DNA of 64,000 nt from Eustoma russellianum (lineage: Eukaryota; Streptophyta; Magnoliopsida; Gentianales; Gentianaceae): assembly GCA_036186865.1 (NCBI GenBank), contig AP025071.1, positions 17,397,953 through 17,461,952 on the forward strand, written 5' to 3'. Position numbers and translations under genes: made by a program. Of this stretch, positions 1-12,100 are shown one piece after another. The notes beneath the pieces are model-generated. The model worked only from the letters and a program-made list of their open reading frames with translations. It searched no databases and was not told where the DNA came from. Each line of letters begins with the position of its first letter. Positions within the stretch are counted from its first letter, which is position 1.

Positions 1-7
1 CTCGTAA

Positions 8-801
8 GGGATCTTCTGTCACTATTCATGCTACTCAGCTGTTCGTAGTGGAACTTCAAACACCTATCAAGGCGGGTTTCGGCATGGCAATAATCGGTCC
101 TTCTCTCGGAAAACGTCTTCTAATCAAAGCATGCAGCAGCCGGTATTCTTCAATGGAGGTCAGGCCGTGTCCAATACTAGGAACCCGCGTCATCCTTCAC
201 AGCCTGGGGTGACTTGTCAGTTCTGTCAGAAACGAGGACACACATCAAGACAGTGCTACTCCCTTAAGCGGTCCTTACAGCAAGTGCAGCAACCCGAAAT
301 TCATCTCACCACACCAAGTTCGAAGCACAACTGGGTTCTAGATTCTGGGGCATCACACCATGTTACTAATGACCTAAACACTCTTTTCCATCACCAATCC
401 TATGAGGGTCCTGATGATGTTCTCCTAGGCGATGGCACTGGCCTTACCATCACAAATACTTGTTCTTCTATCATTCGTTCTCCTTCTAAATCCTTCGTTT
501 TATCTGATGTCTTACATGTTCCTTTTCTGACTAGAAACTTAATTTCTGTCTCTAAATTTTGTCAGCATAATAGTGCATCTATTGAATTCTTTCATTCTTC
601 GTTTGTTGTTAAGGATCTCAAAACGGGGGCGAAGCTTGCTCGCGGGCGGACCAAGGGTGACCTCTACGAATGGGAAGCGTTACCCCCTGTGGCCACACGT
701 GACTTGGACCACGCACCCGTACCGCACCCAACTGTTAAGCAGGTTCATGTCAGTACAAAGCCGGCCATGTCAACCTGGCATCATCGTCTTGGCCACCCTT
801 C
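8..801 (+). pseudogene. Outer copia element, gag-protease-pre-integrase part
   Basis: Open frame of a Ty1/copia gag-pol polyprotein with no 5' LTR or gag start in the window. Visible in order are a CCHC zinc knuckle of Gag (CQFCQKRGHTSRQC), an aspartic protease active site (WVLDSGASHHVT) with the catalytic Asp intact, and the pre-integrase HH region (STWHHRLGHPS). These belong to the particle RNA-binding, polyprotein-processing and integrase modules of a copia element. The frame opens after a stop at positions 5-7; the first ATG, at 131, is internal and not the real start. The frame runs into the SIRE-like insertion at 802 and stops inside its LTR at 824-826. Homologous coding sequence resumes at 12106. 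Family assignment is firm; the exact lineage is not determined. Confidence 0.9.
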
Positions 802-1156
802 TGTAGAGAAAAGGGGGTTTGAGTGATTACAAAATGCATGATTTAAATAACGTGCATTAAAGAAATGCATGACACGTTTTATGACTTGACACGTTTTTGC
901 ATGAAACCTGCCTTATATAGTTCATATATAATGTTGCCGTACTAACGAGCCATGAAGCTTTAAAGCTTACATCAAATGGCGAACATTTGTTGTGTTTGAA
1001 CTATTTTCAGGTGCCACAATTAATGAACTAAACTAGTTCACTAAGTGAAGTACTTAGTTAAATGAACTAAGTAGTTCATTAAATGGTGATATATTTGGAG
1101 AAGGCACAAAGGCAACAAATTGAAGAATGGAAAGTTTTCTCCTCTCTTTATACACG

Positions 1157-1199
<43 letters not shown>

Positions 1200-3801
1200 G
1201 AATTTTTTTTTAAAATGCACTATACACATATATTCCAACGTACTACCAACACGTTATATATTTTACGAACGTACGTTAACATCACACCACTATATTTACC
1301 TCATATTTATGAATATATTCAGGTCTTATATCATATGATATAATCATGGTGATGACAAAATTATTACGACACGTTACAAGGTTCTAAACCAAAAATTGTC
1401 GTATCGGGTGAATACCGAAACTGCGCCAACGTGTCACATACTTGCCATATATAGATGGTCAGCCACTACACTTCAAAAATGACCAGAAATTTCGTGGTCC
1501 ACATGTTATTTTCATCCATAAAATCATTCCATGTTGGCACACACAAATCACCCCCAATTAAGGCCAAATTGTGGAGATTACAAATTCAACTTTTTAAGCA
1601 CATGGGGCGCCACTTATTTCATCCATTAGAGCTGAATATTCAAGTTATTCTATGTATATTATGTGTGACATAATATATATAACATGTGCAAAAATTTTGA
1701 ATTTAATCGGAGAAAAATCGCGTAATCGACAAAAGTCGAAAATTCGGTTTTCTACGAACACAACACATGGAACGTTTTTGGCATGACATATAACATGTAT
1801 CTAGACACTTTTTACATACTCTATACATTCTAAAATGTTCTAGAAAAATCAATTTAGGGCTGATTAGAATATACCATATGTGTATAATTATTGTGCACTA
1901 TTTTACAAAGTTTGCAAAAATAAAATTCAGCACATGTGCAACCATTGTCACACGCCTACTACAGCTTTGATGAAGCATATGTGGAGCCTAGTTGGCATCT
2001 TGATTAGCCAAGAATGAATTATACAAGGTTGGTGACATAAAGGAATGAGTTACACAAGGTAATATTTCAAACTATGTCACATTTGTAACACATGCTGAAA
2101 ATTTCAGCATGTGCATCTTGAGCTAGCCGAATTTCTTAGGCTTAATTGTGCCATATTTACTTCTTTACATTGAATGGATTGATTGGAAGAGAAAATGGCA
2201 ATCTTTTGAAGATGTTAAGGAAATATTGTGATGATATTTAAAATATCACACATGCTGAAAATTTCAGCATGTGTTGAATATATATGGCCGAATTTTTGTC
2301 TTGAAATTAAGCATATTTGATTTTTCATTTTCAAGGGAATAATCTGTACCAACATGGCAACAATTTGAATGTATCTTAGATAGTGCACGTGCTGAAAATT
2401 TCAGCATGTGGAAGAATCAAGGTGGCCGAAATTTATAAAGTTAAAGGTGATGAATTGTCTTGCAAATTTTATGAAATTTAATATGAGACTTATGGCAACA
2501 TTTTATGGCTAATTGGCACATGTTCTTAAGTGTTATTTTAAGATTTATACAGTCATCAAATGATGACAACTTTCATCCAATCAATGAGTGCCAAGTAAGC
2601 AAGGCTATAATGATCATCCAATGAGAAGTTGCCAAGTAAGCAAGTGAATGTCACAATGATGCAAAATATTCTTCCAAGGACTTAAAAGATAATTTTCAAG
2701 GGGAAGAGCAAGGCAAAGGGGGTGGCCACATTGTTGATAAAAAGGAAAGAAGGAGAGCAAACAAAAAAAAAGACAAGTCTTACAAATCCAAGAGCTTAAA
2801 AACGTTTTCACCATCTTCTTCTTCTACACTTCTTTCTTCTTCTTTCTCAAAGCCTATTGTATTCATATTCATACATATTGAATAGGCTTCATATATACCA
2901 CCATACACTTTATATTGTTGTAAAAGATTGATCAAGGTGTGATCAATCTTGCATCCGCTAGGTGGTGGTGTTCGTGATCATTGTAATCGCTTACAAGGTT
3001 TGTAAAGGGTTGTAGTTGGTGTGTAACTCCATCAACCCTGTGTGGCAAGGTGTTGTTTGTTGTTTTGTGATTAGTGATAACCGAGGAAGGTGTCCTTGAA
3101 GACTGGAGTAGGTTGATTTAACCGAACCAGTATAAAATTCCTTGTGTTCTTTACTTTTCAGCACTTACTTTCATTTTTCAGCACAGTGCATCATTTCCAT
3201 CACGTTCTTAAAAATAGTAAACGAACTTTAAAAATCACCAAACTTTCCAGAAACATTAAGGTTCATTTGGCACAAGTTTCAACCTTTTGGACAAATATAA
3301 GTCATCCAAACGTCAAAAGTTCTGAGACTAGTGCAGTCTGATTTTCAGGCTTGCAAAGGTTGAGACTTTGAATGTATTTGACTAACTTCCCAAAAGAATT
3401 TTTCAAAACTATTTCAACCCAATTGAATAAACATAATAAGGGGTTTGTCATTAAATTTTTAGACCATTTGGAGTCACAGTTTAGTCAGAATTAAATTTTC
3501 AAATCAGACTACTGTTTCTCCAGATTTGCGCAATCTGACCATAAATGACTTTTGAAAGGGTTAAAGGTTGAATTTTAATCTGAAATTTTTAGGAGATACT
3601 CAGAAAATCTGAGACTAAGATCTCTCCAAATTTCAGAATTTTTGAAGACCTGTATCCTAGTTCGAAAAACGTTTCAAAACAGGTCCTGAAAACAAAATCT
3701 GCTTTTAGAAGTTGGGTTTTTGGTTTAAAACAATTTTAAAAACCAAATTTTCCGCACCCACTATTCAACCCCCCTTCTAGTGGTGCCTTGGAGATCCTAC
3801 A
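802..3801 (+). repeat. 5' LTR of SIRE-like element
   Basis: 3000-bp long terminal repeat, TGTAGAG...CCTACA. It pairs with 9115-12100. By eye there are several substitutions per 150 bp in the first part, so insertion is not very recent. It carries a (TA)n run near 1160-1195 that is much shorter in the 3' copy, and three copies of a 25-bp near-perfect palindrome (2089-2113, 2249-2273, 2386-2410). The short frames inside it are not genes. Confidence 0.92.
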
Positions 3802-3803
3802 TG

Positions 3804-3814
3804 TGGTATCAGAG
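3804..3814 (+). other. Primer-binding site (initiator tRNA-Met)
   Basis: TGGTATCAGAG lies two bases after the 5' LTR end. It is complementary to the 3' end of plant initiator tRNA-Met, the usual primer for minus-strand DNA synthesis in copia elements. Confidence 0.9.
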
Positions 3815-3858
3815 GTGCAGAAACACTCACAACAAAAAGATCCAACGATCTAAGTGAG

Positions 3859-5546
3859 ATGGCAACCACAAACTTCAAAACCGAGCAAGAAGGTATGTCT
3901 AGTCAAAGGCCTCCTCTTTTTGACGGTGAGTCTTTTATTTAATGGAAGTTAAGAATGAAACTTTTTCTTATGGCTATTGATATTGATCTATGGTCCATTA
4001 TAGAAGATGGTTGATTTGTTCCGTCAAAATTATCCGCTGTAGATGGAGTCACACTAGAGGTTGTTAAGCCTAAATAAGAGTATACTAGTGATGATAAAAA
4101 GAGACTGAGCAAAATGCTAGAGCCATGCAATTACTTTTAAATGGGCTAAGTAAAAGTGAATCTAGCTATGTTTCTAATTGCTCTAGTGCTCAAGAAATGT
4201 GGAGAATTCTTGAGATGAAACACGAAGGGACTAGTCAAGTGAAAGAGTCCAAAATTAACATGCTTATGTCCACACTTAAGTAATTTAAATTATTGCCAAA
4301 TGAGTCTATCGTTCATATGGATCTACGCTTGACTAACATTTACAATTCTCTTGAGTCTCTTGGCAAAGCCTTCTCTATGAAGGAAAAGGTCCAAAAGGTA
4401 TTACAAAGCCTTCCATCCGAATGGGACCCTAAAGTGATGGCTATAGAGGAGAGCAAAGAAACCAAATCAATTAAAATGGAGGAACTAATTGGATCACTTA
4501 AGGTATATGAAAACAAACTCACTATAAGAAAATCGGAATCATCATCAAAACAAGGTAAGACTATTGCTTTTAAATCAAATGAATACGTCTCTACTTCTTC
4601 CGATCACGTAGATGATAGTGATTCTGAATCAGACAACGATGACTTAATTTTATTGGCTAAAGGCTTGAGAAAATTCATGAGAAAGTCATTTAAAAACAAA
4701 TCTAAGGCTACTTCTACTAAAAGAAATAAAAATAAAATAAATGACAAGGACGTTAAATGCTACGAATGCGGTAAACTTGGACATCTATCATATGACTGCC
4801 CTAACAAGGACAAGCAAACAAACAAACACCCTGACAAGGATCGGACCAAAAATAGACTCGTCTCAGAACCTAAGCAAAGGAGAAGAGCTCTCAAGGCCTC
4901 CACTTGGAGTAACACATCTGATTCTGAGACTGATACAGAAGAGGAGACTGCACAAGTATGCTTTGTATCCAAAGCATCAAACGAGGTATCTTCTGACTCT
5001 GATTCTGACTCTGAGCCTTCATATGATGATCTTTTCAGTCAGTATTTAGAATTGCATAAATTTACTAAGACTCTCGCAAAAGAAAAGAAGCGATTAATTG
5101 AAGACAAGAAGCTGTTGGAATCTTCTAACACGAATCTTGTTGCTCAATTAAACGATTCAAAAGAAGAGTCGTCATGCATCATAAATGCATTAAAATAAGA
5201 GATCGCATCATTGACAACATATAATAATGAAATAAAATCCAAGATTTCAAATTTGAAATCAAGGAATACGGATTTAGAAAAAATGATGAAACAGTTTGAT
5301 ACGGGATCTAACATGCTAGATCGTATTATTTTATCACAAAAACATGATAGTGATAAAACTGGATTAGGATACATTGAGACAAACGAAGCATCATCTAAAC
5401 CAACCAAGTTTGTTTTGTCTAAGAAAGTAGACACATCAAAGGTATACATAGCGCCTAAAGTAACCCAAAGACCCCCTCTCCTCTCATCTCGTCATATCAT
5501 ACGAAATATAATTATGTGCCGTATAAATATGAAAAGAAACAAGTGA
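3859..5546 (+). pseudogene. SIRE-like gag, broken
   Basis: Gag region of the inserted copia element, which would form the virus-like particle and bind RNA. A start ATG at 3859 opens a typical copia gag N-terminus, but a stop follows at the codon just after ESFI (near 3940). At least one frameshift lies before 4100 and another stop near 4281. The longest open part (4293-5198) holds the CCHC knuckle CYECGKLGHLSYDC, then Lys/Asp/Ser-rich and coiled-coil-prone sequence. It ends at a TAA (5196-5198), after which homologous sequence, including GLGYIETNEAS, continues in a neighbouring open stretch to about 5546. The breaks show a dead copy. Family assignment rests on the knuckle, the position after the primer site and the downstream pol. 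Confidence 0.85.
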
Positions 5547-5870
5547 TGCATACACGACATTCATTTCATCTATCTAGATCACGCACTATGCACACCAACA
5601 TGAGGACATATCAAAAACACACACCATATGATGCGTATAAAGGAGTTCTCGGCCAAAGGCCTAAAGTCCACTCACCACATGTCTACTACATTGCTCCTTC
5701 ATCTACATTCTTACCATTTGCTAGACCGAGAATGATCACCCAAGTATGGGTGCCGAAAGGTACTTTTACTATGAGGTGAATAACTAACTCATAAGGACCC
5801 AAAATTAAAAGGGTACCTAAATCATTGTTGCACATTGCAGGGAACCCACACATCAAAAGACACATCTATC

Positions 5871-8800
5871 AAATGGTTCCTTCACAGTGGTTGCTCGAGG
5901 AACATGACGGGTGACCGAGCTTGTTCACAAAGTTGAAGAAGGTCACAAAAGGCGGATCCGTGACCTTTGGAGACAACAATGAAGGAAGAATCATCGGAAA
6001 AGGTACAATCGGAAGCTCAAGCACCCTTCAAATCTCCAACGTCTTTTCGGTAAGCAACTTATCCTATAATCTTCTTAGCATCTCACAATTTATTGACAAC
6101 GGTTTTTATGTGTGTTTTACTCATCCATATTGTAATTTAATAAATAAAAATAGAGAAACGGTTTTAAAAGGAAAAAGGAAAGGAAATATTTTCGCACTTT
6201 CCATGGATGATATGTTAGACGCTAAGATTAAGTGTTTTATATCAAATGAACCTAACATAAATTTGTGGCATAGACGTTTAGGACACATCGACAATTCTAC
6301 ACTTGAAAAACTTCAACGAAAGAACTTAATACGAGGATTGTCCAAACTCGATTTAGACAACTTTCAGTTGTGTGAATCTTGTATTAGAGGCAAACAAACA
6401 CGCGAGTCACTTAAACCTAAAAATGAAATAAGCACGACTAGAGTTTTAAAATTATTACACAATGATTTGTTTGGTCCTAGTCGCACCACGAGTCTCAGTG
6501 GACGTCATTATGCATGTGTTATTATTGATGATTTTTTTCGTTACACTTGGACCTTATTTCTTGCACATAAAGATGATAGTGCCATTCAGATTGCAAAACT
6601 AATAAAACAACTTGAAAATCAATATGGTTTAAATGTGAAAAAGATCAGAAGAGATAGAGGCGGTGAATTTAAAAACAAGGACATGATTGCATTTTGCGAA
6701 GAAAAAGGAATCAAATACGAATTTTCACCACCTAGAGCTCCACAACTAAATGGAGTAGTAGAAAGAAAGAATATGACACTACAAGAAATCGCTAGAAGTA
6801 TGTTGTGTGAAAATAAATTGCCTAGATTTTTGTGGGCGGAAGCCGTAAATTGTGCATGCTACATAGTTAATCGTTTGTCTATTAGAAAGAAAATAAATAA
6901 AACGCCTTATGAGATATTAAATGATCGCATGCCTAAAATTGATTACTTCCGTGTGTTTGGTTGCAAATGCTTTGTTCTAAATACAAAAGATAATTTAGAT
7001 AAGTTTGAATCTAAATCAATTGAATGCATCTTTGTTGGGTATTCTGTGAATTCAAAAGCATATAGATGTTATGATCCCATCACTAGGCAAATTCTAGAAT
7101 CCATTCATGTGAAGTTTAATGAATTTGGTGAGATTGATAAAGATAAAGAATATGACGATGATTTTGAATTAAAACATGTATTGCATGATGATGATGGCAC
7201 GCATGATACACTAGAAATGCATGATCACTTAGAAATGCATGAGAACGTAGAAAATAATCAACTAAGATGGCATAGAGATCACCCACACGATCTCATTACA
7301 GGTGATATCACTCACGGTGTGTGCCCTCGTAGAAGAATAAATCCGGAGGAAATACAACAATTCCATGCCATGATATCTGAAATTGAACCTAAAAATGTGT
7401 TTGATGCTTTAAATGATTCTTCTTGGATTGACGCTATGCATGATGAACTTAATCAATTCGTAAGAAATGATGTATGGGATTTAGTGCCACGACCACAAGA
7501 TAAGACTATAATAGCCACAAAGTGGGTGTTTAGAAATAAAATGAATGAAGAAGGAAAAGTCGTTAGAAACAAGGCCAGACTTGTAGCACAAGGATATAAT
7601 CAAGAAGAAGAAATAGATTATGACGAAACATTTGCACTCGTAGCACGTTTAGAAGCCATACGACCTTTACTTGCTATTGCTTGCATGAAAGGTTTTAAAC
7701 TTTATCAAATGGACGTGAAATGTGCATTTTTAAATGGTTTTATACAAGAAGAAATATACGTGAAACAACCACCCGGTTTTGAAGATTTGAAATTAAAGAA
7801 GACACTATATGGTTTAAAGCAAGCATCTATGGCATGGTATGATCGTTTTGCTACTTTCATTTTAGAAAACGATTTTAAAAGAGGCACTATAGATATCACT
7901 CTATTTTTAAAACAAGATAAATCGGATTTACTAATCATTCAAATTTATGTTGATGAGATCATTTTTGGCTCTACATCTCATAAACTTGTTGAAGATTTCG
8001 AAACTTGCATGAAATCCGAATTTGAAATGTCTATGTTTGGTGAATTGAATTACTTTCTTGGCTTGCAGATTAAACAAACTAGTAAAGGTATACATATAGC
8101 CAAGTTAAGTATATAAATGACATGATTAAAAAGTTCAATTTTGAGAATTTAAAACCGTATCCCACCCTTATGAGTGTCACCACTAAACTAGATAAAGATG
8201 AACATGGTAAGGACTTTGATAACACTTTATATAGGTCTATGAGTGGCTCTTTGCTCTATCTTACTGCTAGTAGACCTGATATCATGTTCAGTGTATGTAT
8301 TGTGCACGTTTTCAAAGTCAACCAAACGTAACTCATTATAATGCTGTGAAAAGAATATTTCACTATATTAAGCACACACCCACTTTAGGCATTTGGTATA
8401 ATAAAGATTGTGAATTTAACTTTCATGCCTATACTGACGCAGATTATGGTGGATGTAAAATAGATAGGAAAAGCACGAGTGGCACTTGTCAATTTATAGG
8501 AAATTCACTTATTTCATGGTTTTCTAAAAAGCAAGCAAGCGTAGCCTTATCCACCACTGAAGCTAAATACATGGCACTTAGTCTTTGTTGCACACAATTA
8601 CTATGGCTAAAACAACAACTTTCTGACTTTGGGATTATGGTAAATCAAATTCCAATTTATTGTGATAGTTTGAGTGCCATAAACTTATCTAAGAACCTAG
8701 TTCTACATTATAAGGCAAAGCATATAGAAGTAAGCTATCATTTCCTTTGTGATCACGTAAATAATGGTGATACTGTCATAGATGACGTACGCACCAAGGC

Positions 8801-8894
8801 ACAAGTAGCTGACATCTTTACTAAAGTACTAAATCAAGCCACGTATGAAAATCTTCGTTCTAAATTAGGCATGATTTCTGCTGATTTGATTTGA
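5871..8894 (+). pseudogene. SIRE-like pol: protease, integrase, RT, RNase H (broken)
   Basis: Pol of the inserted copia element. Order: protease, pre-integrase (LWHRRLGHI), integrase (NDLFGPS, RDRGGEFKN, NGVVERKN), reverse transcriptase (WVFRNKMNEEGKVV, FLNGFIQEEIYVKQ, LYGLKQAS), RNase H (YTDADYGG, STTEAKYMAL). Two catalytic residues are lost. The protease site reads LHSGCSRNMTG with His (5883-5885) in place of the catalytic Asp, and the RT box reads YVDE (7946-7957) instead of YVDD. Frameshifts lie near 5915 (protease to next frame) and between 8116 and 8340 (RT to RNase H). Main open segments are about 5921-8116, 8122-8331 and 8295-8894. Integrase acidic residues look present. It would have copied and integrated element RNA; now it cannot. 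Confidence 0.92.
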
Positions 8895-8937
8895 TATTTC
8901 TTCCATCTTTATATGCACTTTTGGTTGTCTTTCCAAA

Positions 8938-9114
8938 ATAAAGGGCGAGAGAATGCATGATTTAAGAGGGAGAGCGAGATTTATTGCACAAATCAAGGGG
9001 GAGAAAATTTGAAATTTGAAATTTAAAATTTGAATTTGTGCATGATTGAAGGGGGAGCGACAAAATTTAAATCATGAACTTAGGTTATTTTGTAAATCAT
9101 CAAAAGGGGGAGAT
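8938..9114 (+). other. Polypurine tract and purine-run cluster before 3' LTR
   Basis: AAAAGGGGGAGAT directly before the 3' LTR start (9115) is the polypurine tract that primes plus-strand synthesis. At least four more A/G runs of the AAGGGGGAGA type occur upstream, near 8940, 8964, 8995 and 9049, in a short stretch without coding sequence after the pol stop. Confidence 0.85.
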
Positions 9115-12100
9115 TGTAGAGAAAAAAGGGTTTGAGTTATTACAAAATGCATGATTTAAATAACGTGTATTAAAGAAATGCATGACACATTTTATGACTT
9201 GACATGTTTTTGCATGAAACCTGCCTTATATAGTTCATATATAATATTGCCGTACTAACGAGCCATGAAGCTTTAAAGCTTACATCAAATGGCGAACATT
9301 TATTGTGTTTGAACTATTTTTAGGTACCACCATTAATGAACTAAACTAGTTCACTAAGTGAAGTACTTAGTTAAATGAACTAAGTAGTTCATTAAATGGT
9401 GATATATTTGGAGAAGACACAAAGGCAACAAATTGAAGAATGGAAAGTTTTCTTCTCTCCTTATACACACCTTTTATATATATTTTTATATATATTCAGA
9501 TTTTTTTAAAATGCACTATACACATATATTCCAACGTACTACCGACACGTTATATATTTTACAAATGTACGTTACCGTCACACCACTATATTTACCTCAT
9601 ATTTATGAGTATATTCAGGTCTTATATTATATGATATAATTCATGGTGATGACAAAACTATTACGACACGTTGCAAGGTTCTAAACCAAAAATTGTCGTA
9701 TCGGGTGAATATCGAAACTTCGCCAACGTGTCACGTGCTTGCCATATATAGATGGCCAGTCCCTACACTTCAAAAATGACCAGAAATTTCGTGGTCTATT
9801 CAACCATGAAATCATTCCATGTTGGCACACACAAATCACCCCCAATTAAGGCCAAATTGTGGAGATTACAAATTCAACTTTTTAAGCACATGGGACGCCA
9901 CTTATTTCATCCATTAGAGCTGAATATTCAAGTTATTCTATGTACATTATGTGTGACATAATATATATAACATGTGCAAAAAGTTTGAATTTAATCGGAG
10001 AAAAATCGCGTAATCGACAAAAGTCGAAAATTCGGTTTTCTACGAACACGACACATGGAATGTTTTTGGAATGACATATAACATGTATCTAGACACTTTT
10101 TACATACTATATACATTCTAAAGTGTTCTAGAAAAATCAATTTAGGACTGATTGGAATATACCATATGTGTATAATTATTGTGCACTATTTTACAAAGTT
10201 TGCAAAAATTAAAATTCAGCACATGTGCAACCATTGTCACATGCCTACTACAGCTTTGATGAAGCATATGTAGAGCCTAGTTGGCATCTTTATTGGACAA
10301 GAATGAAGTATACAAGGTTGGTGACATAAAGGAAGGAGCTACACAAGGTAATATTTCAAACTATGTCACATTTGTAACACGTGCTGAAAATTTCAGCATG
10401 TGCATCTTGAGCTGGCCGAATTTCTTAGGCTTAATTGTGCCATATTTACTTATTTACATTGAATGGATTGATTGGAAGAGAAAATTACAATATCTTGAAG
10501 ATGTTAAGAAAATATTGTGATGATATTTAAAATATCACACATGATGAAAATTTCAGCATGTGTTGAATATATATATGGCCGAATTTTTGTCTTGAAATTA
10601 AGCATATTTGATTTTTTATTTTCAAGGGAATAACCGATACCAACATGGCAACAATTTTAATGTATCTTAAATAGTGCACATGCTGAAAATTTCAGCATGT
10701 GGAAGAATCAAGGTGGCCGAAATTTATGAAGTTAATGGTGATGAATTGTCTTGCAAATTTTATGGAATTTAATATGAGACTTATGACAACATTTTTATGG
10801 CTAATTGGCACATGTTTTTAAGTGTTATTTTCAGATTTATACAGTCATCAAATGATGACAACTTTCATCCAATCAATGAGTGCCAAGTAAGCAAGGCTAT
10901 AATGATCATCCAATGAGGAGTTGCCAAGTAAGCAAGTGAATGTCACAATGATGCAAGATATTCTTCCAAGGACTTAAAAGATAATTTTCAAGGGAAAGAT
11001 CAAGGCAAAGGGGGCAGCCACATTGTTGATAAAAAGGAAAGAATGAGAGCAAACAAAAAAAAAGACAAGTCTTACAAATCCAAGAGCTTAAAAACGTTTT
11101 CACCATCTTCTTCTTCTACACTTCTTTCTTCTTCTTTCTCAAAGCCTATTGTATCATATTCATACGTATTGAATAGGCTTCATATATACCACCATACACT
11201 CTATATTGTTGTAAAAGATTGATCAAGGTGTGATCAATCTTGCATCTGCAAGGTGGTGGTGTTCGTAATCATTGTAATCGCTTACAAGGTTTGTAAAGGG
11301 TTAGAGTTGGTGTGTAACTCCATCAACCCTGTGTGGTAAGGTATTGTTTGTTGTTTTGTGATTAGTGATAACCAAGGAAGGTGTCCTCGATGACTGAAGT
11401 AGGTTGATTTAACCGAACCAGTATAAAATTCCTTGTGTTCTTTACTTTTCAGCACTTACTTTCAGTTTTCAGCACAGTGCATCATTTTCATCACGCTCTT
11501 AAAAATAGTAAACGAACTTCAAAAATCACCAAAATTTTCAGAAACATAGCCACACGTTTTAAGGTTCATTTGGCGCAAGTTTCAATCTTTTTGGACAAGT
11601 ATAAGTCATCCAAACGTCAAAAGTTCTAAGACTATTGGAGTCTGATTTTCAGGCTTGCAAAGGTTGAGACTTTGAACGTATTTGACTAACTTCCCAAAAG
11701 AATTTTTCAAAACTGTTTTAACCCAATTAAATACACATAAGGGGTTTATCATTAAATTTTCAGACCATTTGAGGTCACTGTTTAATCAGAATTAATTTTT
11801 CAAATCACACTACCGTTTTTGGCAGATTTGCAATCTTACCATAAAAGACTTTTGAAAAGGTTAAAGGTTGAATTTTAATCTGAAATTTTAGGAGATACTC
11901 AGAACATCTGAGACTAAGATCTCTCCAAATTTCAAAATTTTTGAAGACCTGTAACCTAGTTTCCAAAACGTTTCAAAACAGGTCCTGAAAATAGAATCTG
12001 TTTTCAAAAGTTGGGTTTTTGGTTTAAAACAATTTTAAAAACCAAATTTTCCACACCCACTATTCAACCCCGCTTCTAGTGGTGCCTTGAAGATCCTACA
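9115..12100 (+). repeat. 3' LTR of SIRE-like element
   Basis: 2986-bp copy of the 5' LTR with the same ends. It has the palindromes at 10378-10402, 10538-10562 (one change in the left arm) and 10677-10701. The (TA)n run of the 5' LTR is contracted here. Confidence 0.92.

Noticed and set aside
1083..1343. Frames inside the SIRE-like LTRs (also 2614-2814, 9433-9639, 10906-11106)
   Set aside because: They recur in both LTRs with frame differences and contain microsatellite translation; LTR sequence, not genes.
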